A DNA stretch of 64,000 bases from positions 1 through 64,000 of the forward strand of contig JADLFN010000002.1 of the NCBI GenBank assembly GCA_020845475.1. Direction: 5' to 3'. The translations under genes were made by a program, and so were the position numbers. Under the pieces are notes generated by a model. It was not told the DNA's origin. It made no database searches and was given only the letters and a program-made list of their open reading frames with translations. The stretch's first letter is position 1, and every line of letters starts with the position of its first letter. This DNA is from Planctomycetota bacterium (lineage in GTDB: Bacteria > Planctomycetota > UBA8742 > UBA2392). Shown in pieces: positions 59,166-64,000 of this stretch.

Positions 59166-60575
59166 ATGGGGTTGTTCAAAGCCTACGATGTGCGCGGCAT
59201 CGTGCCGACGGAACTGAACGCCGAGACGGCGTTTCGCATCGGCTTTGGCTTTGCCACGCACCTGAAGGAAGACGCTGAGTCTCCGCTCGTGGTGCTGGGC
59301 GTGGATGCCCGGCCTACCAGCCCGTGGCTCGCCGCGTTCATGGCCGACGGACTTAAGGCCGGCGGCGCGCGCGTGGATTACATCGGCTATTGCTCAACAC
59401 CCATGCTGTATTGGGCAGTGGCAGGACGAGACGGGGAATTCGCCGGCGGCGCCATGATTACCGCCAGCCACAATCCCGCGAAATACAACGGCATCAAGTT
59501 CTGCCGGGAGCAGGCCATTCCGATTTCGCTCGACACTGGCCTTCGCGAGATTGAAGAAGCCATGTCCGGCGCACCAGCGGCGCCCCAAGCCGCGCAGAGC
59601 GTGCTGAACGTCGCCCAGTTTGATTCCGCGCGCATGCCTGGCGTACCCGATATGGCCACGCCGCTGGGTGTGAGTCCGCTGCTGTTCAAAGGCTACACCC
59701 AGCATGTGCTGCGGTTTGCGCGCCGCATGCCCGAAGGGCTGCGCGTGGCGCTGGACACCGCCAACGGCATGGGCGGCATCTACCTGCCGTTGCTGCGCTC
59801 ATTGGGCCTGAAAGTACATGCGATCAATACGGCCTGCGACGGCACCTTCCCCAACCATGAGGCCAACCCGAGCAAGCTCGAAAATCTCGCGCCGCTGACG
59901 GAACTACTCAAGCGCGAGAAATGCTCCCTGGGCGTGGCCTTTGACGGTGATGGCGACCGCGCGGTGTTTATTGATGAAACGGGCGCGCCCGTCGGCCAGG
60001 ACATGATTACAGCGCTGCTGGCGCGGGAGTTTCTAACGCGGGAGAAGGGCGGTGAAGTGCTCTATGACTTGCGCTCCTCGCGCGCGGTGGCGGAAGTCGT
60101 GACGGAAAACGGCGGCCGCGCGATTCGTGAACGTGTGGGCCACAGCTACATGAAAGCCACCATGCGCAAGGTGGGCTGCGTGTTTGGCGGCGAGCTGGCG
60201 GGGCACTACTATTTCCGCGACAACTTCTACGCGGACAGCGCAATCATTGCCGTGCTGGAGGTGCTCAACGCGCTGGGATTGCGCCAGGAGCCCCTTTCAG
60301 CCCTCGTCAAACCCCTCAAGCGATACTGGCAAAGCGGCGAGGTCAACTTCCGCACGGATAAGGAAGCCGCGTTTAAGGCCGTGTCCGAGGCGTTCAAGGA
60401 CGGCAAGCAGGACATGCTCGACGGCATTACGGTGCAGTTTGACGACTGGTGGTTCAATCTGCGTGGCAGCAACACCGAGCCGCTGGTGCGCCTGAATCTG
60501 GAAGCCAACACGCGCGAATTGCTGGGCGAAAAGTTCGGCAAGCTTCGCGCCATTCTGGGCGACCCGGCGGAGTAG
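59166..60575 (+). CDS. phosphomannomutase/phosphoglucomutase
   Basis: The enzyme interconverts hexose 1- and 6-phosphates, feeding GDP-mannose or UDP-glucose synthesis; with ugd this suggests active surface polysaccharide production. It has 469 residues. The catalytic phosphoserine loop is TASHNPAKYNGIKF near residue 100, the metal loop is FDGDGDRAVFID near residue 260, a sugar-specificity loop GELAGHYYF near 340, and the phosphate-binding loop RGSNTEPLVR near 440. This is the bacterial AlgC-type four-domain layout. The start MGLFKAYDVRG is typical. Confidence 0.94.
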   Translation: MGLFKAYDVRGIVPTELNAETAFRIGFGFATHLKEDAESPLVVLGVDARPTSPWLAAFMADGLKAGGARVDYIGYCSTPMLYWAVAGRDGEFAGGAMITASHNPAKYNGIKFCREQAIPISLDTGLREIEEAMSGAPAAPQAAQSVLNVAQFDSARMPGVPDMATPLGVSPLLFKGYTQHVLRFARRMPEGLRVALDTANGMGGIYLPLLRSLGLKVHAINTACDGTFPNHEANPSKLENLAPLTELLKREKCSLGVAFDGDGDRAVFIDETGAPVGQDMITALLAREFLTREKGGEVLYDLRSSRAVAEVVTENGGRAIRERVGHSYMKATMRKVGCVFGGELAGHYYFRDNFYADSAIIAVLEVLNALGLRQEPLSALVKPLKRYWQSGEVNFRTDKEAAFKAVSEAFKDGKQDMLDGITVQFDDWWFNLRGSNTEPLVRLNLEANTRELLGEKFGKLRAILGDPAE

Positions 60576-60681
60576 GGGCAATCTACAGCTGCCAGTCTAC
60601 AAGTCCCCATTGAACAGGTGACTTGCGCCCAACCTGCGCCAATTGGGACTTGTAAATTGGCCATTGTGAAGTGGCGATGCG

Positions 60682-61209
60682 ATGCTTCTTGAAGCCCGAT
60701 CCGAGTTCTCTCCCGCCGGCACGCTGTTTGTGCTGGCTCTGATGTTCCTGCCGCTGCTGTTTGCCTGGGCCGCGAGCGTTTACGAAAACCGCTTGAGCGT
60801 TTACTTCAGCGAGCAAGTTGGTGAGCCGGTGAACATCGAGAAGAAGCACATCATCCTCGGCGTGATCTTCAGCTACAGCGTGCCGCTGTTCGCGATCTCG
60901 TTTGGATTGCTGGGCCTTTACCAGTTTACCGGCGACATGGGGACTGAAGTCGTCGAGGGTATGCCCGTGCACAGCACGCCCAAACTGTTACTGTTCCTCG
61001 CGTTCACGATGCTGGCCAGCCTCGCGGGCGCAATGGGTTACAAGCGATTTCTCTACCGTCGGCACCTGCTGGGTGATTACGCGGAGGCGCGAGTGTTTTT
61101 CCTTCGCTGGGTGGATCGCGTGAACCTGGTGAGCGCGGCTCTCACTATCGGCATGTACTGGATTGCGCTCTGGCTGTTTCCCGAACTGGCGATGAAGACG
61201 CTGAATTGA
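60682..61209 (+). CDS. membrane protein of unknown function
   Basis: This 175-residue protein has four hydrophobic segments (GTLFVLALMFLPLLFAWAAS, ILGVIFSYSVPLFAISFGLLGLY, LLLFLAFTMLASLAGAMGY and VNLVSAALTIGMYWIALWLF). Charged loops contain EKKHI and RWVDR. I recognise no family. The ribosome site is weak. The gap from the phosphomutase gene holds only short partly repeated words. Confidence 0.65.
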   Translation: MLLEARSEFSPAGTLFVLALMFLPLLFAWAASVYENRLSVYFSEQVGEPVNIEKKHIILGVIFSYSVPLFAISFGLLGLYQFTGDMGTEVVEGMPVHSTPKLLLFLAFTMLASLAGAMGYKRFLYRRHLLGDYAEARVFFLRWVDRVNLVSAALTIGMYWIALWLFPELAMKTLN

Positions 61210-61306
61210 CGGGGCTGTCCTTGGCACCCAACGTGTGGTGCAGGACCAACACCGCAACAGTCGGGTGTCACACTCTGGAGTTGATACGGGTACAGTCCGT
61301 GAACTG

Positions 61307-61330
61307 AGACAGCCGCTTTCGCGGCTGTCT
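61307..61330. terminator. hairpin between convergent genes
   Basis: A perfect 10-bp stem AGACAGCCGC/GCGGCTGTCT with the TTTC loop lies between the unknown membrane gene and the minus-strand eRF1-like gene. It lacks a clear T-tract. Confidence 0.6.
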
Positions 61331-61347
61331 GGTGTGGGTCAATCCGC

Positions 61348-62472
61348 TTACAGCCTGGGCGAACGCAGCAATGCGGCGGCACCGCCGAGCTTCTGGCGGA
61401 ACTGGTTGTTCTTCACGAATTCCAGTTTCGTTCCGTATTTCACGGCAGTGCGCGTGACAGCTTCCTTGAGATCAACTTCGACCATCTTCTGGCTCTCACA
61501 AGCCATGCAAGTCTTGACGGGCTTTGAGAACAAGGCGCCACAATCTTCGCACTGGCCGCCGTTCACCTGCAGATCAGCGGGCAACAGAACTTCGTAAGCC
61601 TGACCGCGCGCAAGATAGGTGAGGGTATCCTCGAGGCCGGAAACACCCATTGTCGTGGAATGGATTTCCCTGATGATGCGCTCCATCTTCTGCGTTTCTT
61701 CCTCGTCTTCCGCGGTGTGAAAGTAATCCACCGCTCCCTGGAGCAGTTCGTGCTCGGCGATGCGTGAATCCACGCGTTCGCCCCCCACTACGCGGCGGCG
61801 CATATCAGGCGTCATGCACTCCAGCAGCATGGAGCGCGTCTTGTCCGGGCCGGCCACAACGATCCGGCGATACCGGTGCTTGCCTACGAGTTCTGCCAGC
61901 ATGTCGGCAACTTCCTGGACGTGCGCCGTCTTTTCTCCCTCGATACGGCGCTGAAAGCGCATCTGGCTCCAGCCGCCACGGTGAATGCGGCGATGCACTT
62001 CGTTGCGAATGTCGGCGCTGTCAACCAACTCACCCAGCGCAAGCTCGAAGACCTTCGCACTGCGGCTGTCAATCTGCACGACGGCATAAGGCTCGAACTC
62101 TTCGGCGATGAATGCCAGTTGCGAGATCATCGGGAAGCGCCGGTAGGCCACCTGGTCTTCAAAGGGCACGGCCGTCTCAAATCGCTCTATGATTTCTTTG
62201 CCCTTGAGGAACAGTGCCAGGCCAATCACGTTTGGCTTAACTTCCTGCTCACGTATCAATGAGACCACGTCCACGCCCTGCCGCAGAAAATCGCGCGCCT
62301 TGTTGTCATCGCCCAGAACGCGTTCAATCTCAGCGGCGCGGTTCTTGAGCGCGATCAAGTTCTCCTTGCGCAAGTCACGGCCGCCGTCGCGGCAACGCAA
62401 GTAAACCGAGAGGATGTGCGGGTACTGGGATTCCAGCGTCGCGAGCGATTGAAGACGTTTCTTGAGATCCAT
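61348..62472 (-). CDS. bacterial eRF1-like (baeRF/VLRF1-type) protein
   Basis: This 374-residue protein has the layout of archaeo-eukaryotic release-factor relatives found in bacteria. Residues ~150-265 form the eRF1 middle-domain core: VVQIDSRSAKVFEL, then HRGGWSQMRFQRR near 165-177, where eRF1 has GRGGQSALRFxR, then HVQEVADMLAEL and YRRIVVAGPDKTRSMLLE. The catalytic GGQ is therefore GGWSQ. A C-terminal zinc ribbon (CEDCGALF, then CMACESQ) follows. Such proteins are thought to release peptidyl-tRNA on stalled ribosomes. ATG 62472 was chosen over an upstream extension. Confidence 0.78.
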   Translation of the reverse strand: MDLKKRLQSLATLESQYPHILSVYLRCRDGGRDLRKENLIALKNRAAEIERVLGDDNKARDFLRQGVDVVSLIREQEVKPNVIGLALFLKGKEIIERFETAVPFEDQVAYRRFPMISQLAFIAEEFEPYAVVQIDSRSAKVFELALGELVDSADIRNEVHRRIHRGGWSQMRFQRRIEGEKTAHVQEVADMLAELVGKHRYRRIVVAGPDKTRSMLLECMTPDMRRRVVGGERVDSRIAEHELLQGAVDYFHTAEDEEETQKMERIIREIHSTTMGVSGLEDTLTYLARGQAYEVLLPADLQVNGGQCEDCGALFSKPVKTCMACESQKMVEVDLKEAVTRTAVKYGTKLEFVKNNQFRQKLGGAAALLRSPRL

Positions 62473-62563
62473 GACAGACTCCTGTAATGGCGCAAACGAT
62501 AGCGAGCACACGCGGGGGCGCAACGCCCATGCATTTGATTTGCTTTTGCGCTAACATCGCGCC

Positions 62564-63433
62564 ATGCAAACCGCATCTGCCAAGCGCAAACCCGCGTGGC
62601 TCAAACGCGCTCTGCCGGTATCCGGCGGACAGAAACCGCTGGAGAACATGCTGCGCGACAAGGGCCTCGTTACCGTATGCGAAGAGGCGCGCTGCCCCAA
62701 CAAGTCCGAGTGCTACAGCCACGGCACTGCCACGTTCATGATTCTGGGCGACGTATGCACGCGCCATTGCGCATTCTGCAGTGTAGGCAAGGGCAAGCCC
62801 CTGCCCCCTGACCCCACTGAGCCGACGCGGTTAGCCGATGCCGTGGGCGCCATGAACCTGCTGCATGTGGTGATCACAAGCGTTGATCGCGATGACCTGC
62901 GCGACGGTGGCAGCAGCCACTGGGCTGCGGTGGTTAGCGAAGTGCGTACGCGCTTTCCGCAGGTGAACGTTGAAGTACTCACGCCCGATTTTCAGGGCCG
63001 CAAGGAACAGATTGATCGAGTGGTGGAAGCCAAGCCGCGCGTTTTCAATCACAACATCGAAACGGTTCCGGCGCTCTACAGGCGTGTCCGTCCCGGCAGC
63101 ATCTATGAGCGCAGCCTCGACTTGCTGCGTCACGTAAAGCAGCGCGATGAGCAGATGACCACGAAATCCGGGGTGATGCTGGGCTTGGGCGAAACGCGCG
63201 ATGAGTTGCACCAGGTCCTGCGTGAGATGCGCGAGGCACGGGTGGATATGGTGACGATCGGGCAATACCTCAAGCCCGCCGCCAATTGCGCGGAAGTTGT
63301 TCGCTACGTGCCGCCACAGGAATTTGCCGAGATCAAACAGGAGGCTCTGGAAATGGGCTTCGACAGTGTGGCCAGCGCACCCTTTGTGCGCAGCAGTTAC
63401 AACGCCAAGGAGCAGTTTCTAGGGCAAGCATGA
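62564..63433 (+). CDS. lipA: lipoyl synthase
   Basis: This radical-SAM enzyme inserts two sulfurs into protein-bound octanoate to make lipoyl groups for 2-oxoacid dehydrogenases and the glycine cleavage system. It has 289 residues. The auxiliary cluster cysteines are in [12 protein letters not shown], the SAM-cluster motif is CTRHCAFC, and the closing serine ligand motif RSSYNA is at the C-terminus. It overlaps the B12-binding gene by four bases (ATGA). lipB is not in the window. Confidence 0.96.
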   Translation: MQTASAKRKPAWLKRALPVSGGQKPLENMLRDKGLVTVCEEARCPNKSECYSHGTATFMILGDVCTRHCAFCSVGKGKPLPPDPTEPTRLADAVGAMNLLHVVITSVDRDDLRDGGSSHWAAVVSEVRTRFPQVNVEVLTPDFQGRKEQIDRVVEAKPRVFNHNIETVPALYRRVRPGSIYERSLDLLRHVKQRDEQMTTKSGVMLGLGETRDELHQVLREMREARVDMVTIGQYLKPAANCAEVVRYVPPQEFAEIKQEALEMGFDSVASAPFVRSSYNAKEQFLGQA

Positions 63434-63846
63434 ACAGCGAACGCAAAATCAGGGTGCTTGTTGCCAAGGCCGGTCTTGATGGCCATGACCGCGGCGCGAA
63501 AATTGTGGCCGCCAGCCTGCGTGACTGCGGCATGGAAGTGATCTACACCGGCTTGCGACAGACACCGGAGATGATCGTAGCCGCGGCGATCCAGGAAGAC
63601 GTGGATGCGATCGGCCTGTCATCTCTCTCGGGCGCGCACATGACCTTGTTCAGGCGTGTGCAGGAACTGCTTGGTGCCAAGGGCGCTGCGAATATTCTGC
63701 TCTTTGGCGGTGGCGTAATTCCGGAGGCGGACGCCCGCGAACTGCAGGCCCAGGGCGTGGGTCGCCTGTTCGGCCCCGGCACAGACACGCGCGAGATTGC
63801 CAGATATCTGGAAGAAGAAGTGCCCAAACGCCGCGCACTTGCCTGA
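63430..63846 (+). CDS. cobalamin-binding domain protein (methylmalonyl-CoA mutase C-terminal type)
   Basis: This 138-residue protein is a stand-alone B12-binding domain: [10 protein letters not shown] carries the base-off His of DxHxxG, followed by GLSSLSG and [12 protein letters not shown]. It matches the C-terminal domain of methylmalonyl-CoA mutase and related acyl-CoA mutases that are split into two chains. The large catalytic subunit is not visible, although the next gene beyond the edge is unknown. It is translationally coupled to lipA by the ATGA overlap. Confidence 0.9.
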   Translation: MNSERKIRVLVAKAGLDGHDRGAKIVAASLRDCGMEVIYTGLRQTPEMIVAAAIQEDVDAIGLSSLSGAHMTLFRRVQELLGAKGAANILLFGGGVIPEADARELQAQGVGRLFGPGTDTREIARYLEEEVPKRRALA

Positions 63847-63949
63847 TAGAAAGTTCCGCCCGGCAGTGTCTAACAACTCGTGAGCAAAGCGTTTGCCGTC
63901 GTCATAGAGTCCAATCAGTTTTGATCGCGTCGCCAATCTGGAGCTTGAT

Positions 63950-64000
63950 ATGACAGACAATCTTCCTCCTTCCCAGCCGCCCCAGCCGCCGCGCCCCCAG
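63950..64000 (+). CDS. start of a gene cut by the window edge, Pro-rich N-terminus
   Basis: ATG 63950 follows GGAG by six bases and opens an uninterrupted frame to the edge: MTDNLPPSQPPQPPRPQ. The proline-rich head recalls the membrane protein at 25403. Nothing more can be said. Confidence 0.5.
   Translation, partial: MTDNLPPSQPPQPPRPQ

Overview
The window is GC-rich, densely coded chromosomal DNA from a Gram-negative-type bacterium. An LptD-like outer-membrane protein, many exported or lipid-anchored proteins of unknown function, HEAT/von Willebrand and FG-GAP proteins, long TPR proteins, a ThiD2-ThiE fusion and a small DUF6677-like membrane protein together suggest Planctomycetota or a close relative. 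This assignment is an inference, because the window holds no rRNA or ribosomal-protein marker. I found no tRNA, CRISPR array, prophage or insertion sequence.

Layout. 1-16.4 kb: atpG, holB, lptD-like, ugd, tsaD, rhomboid protease and hemL; two TPR proteins; two lipoproteins; a LexA/CI-type self-cleaving regulator; an orphan NuoE-like protein. 16.4-34.2 kb: an acyl-CoA-ligase-like protein with a damaged nucleotide loop, etfBA, an AMMECR1 protein, a 12-repeat FG-GAP lipoprotein, coaX, a pilin-like protein, a double cyclic-nucleotide-binding protein, trxB, terC, thiE and purB, and a tiny stand-alone histidine-kinase dimerisation-like protein. 34.2-41.3 kb: exported proteins (degenerate peptidase-like, HEAT-VWA, CAP), a PEGA lipoprotein and murD.

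41.3-48.3 kb is the most remarkable region. On the minus strand it encodes a Vps4-like AAA ATPase with an MIT-like N-terminus, a protein with two MIT-like helical modules, three ESCRT-III-like coiled-coil proteins that all begin with a short MG-plus-aromatic segment, a tail-anchored zinc-ribbon protein, two small membrane proteins, a possible winged-helix protein, and a GxxExxY protein that looks like a later arrival. I read it as a bacterial ESCRT-III/Vps4-type membrane-remodelling module. The ATPase homology is strong. The ESCRT-III and MIT assignments are pattern-based and need profile or structure comparison.

48.4-64 kb: an ABC exporter, an AlkA-type glycosylase, an M23-like protein, and an operon led by a TrkH/KtrB potassium transporter. 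A clear c-di-AMP (ydaO-type) riboswitch precedes that operon, which also holds a degenerate class III cyclase and an EI24 membrane protein. Next are a double UspA protein, a thioredoxin-TPR protein whose active site reads W-(UGA)-G-P-C and is therefore probably a selenoprotein, an N-acetylornithine carbamoyltransferase, a phosphomannomutase, an eRF1-like protein with GGWSQ in place of GGQ, lipA, a B12-binding domain protein, and the start of one more gene.

Several intergenic regions carry short, partly palindromic repeats. One 24-bp unit occurs in inverted pairs at two gene junctions of the ESCRT-like region and supplies stop codons and terminal residues to the flanking genes.
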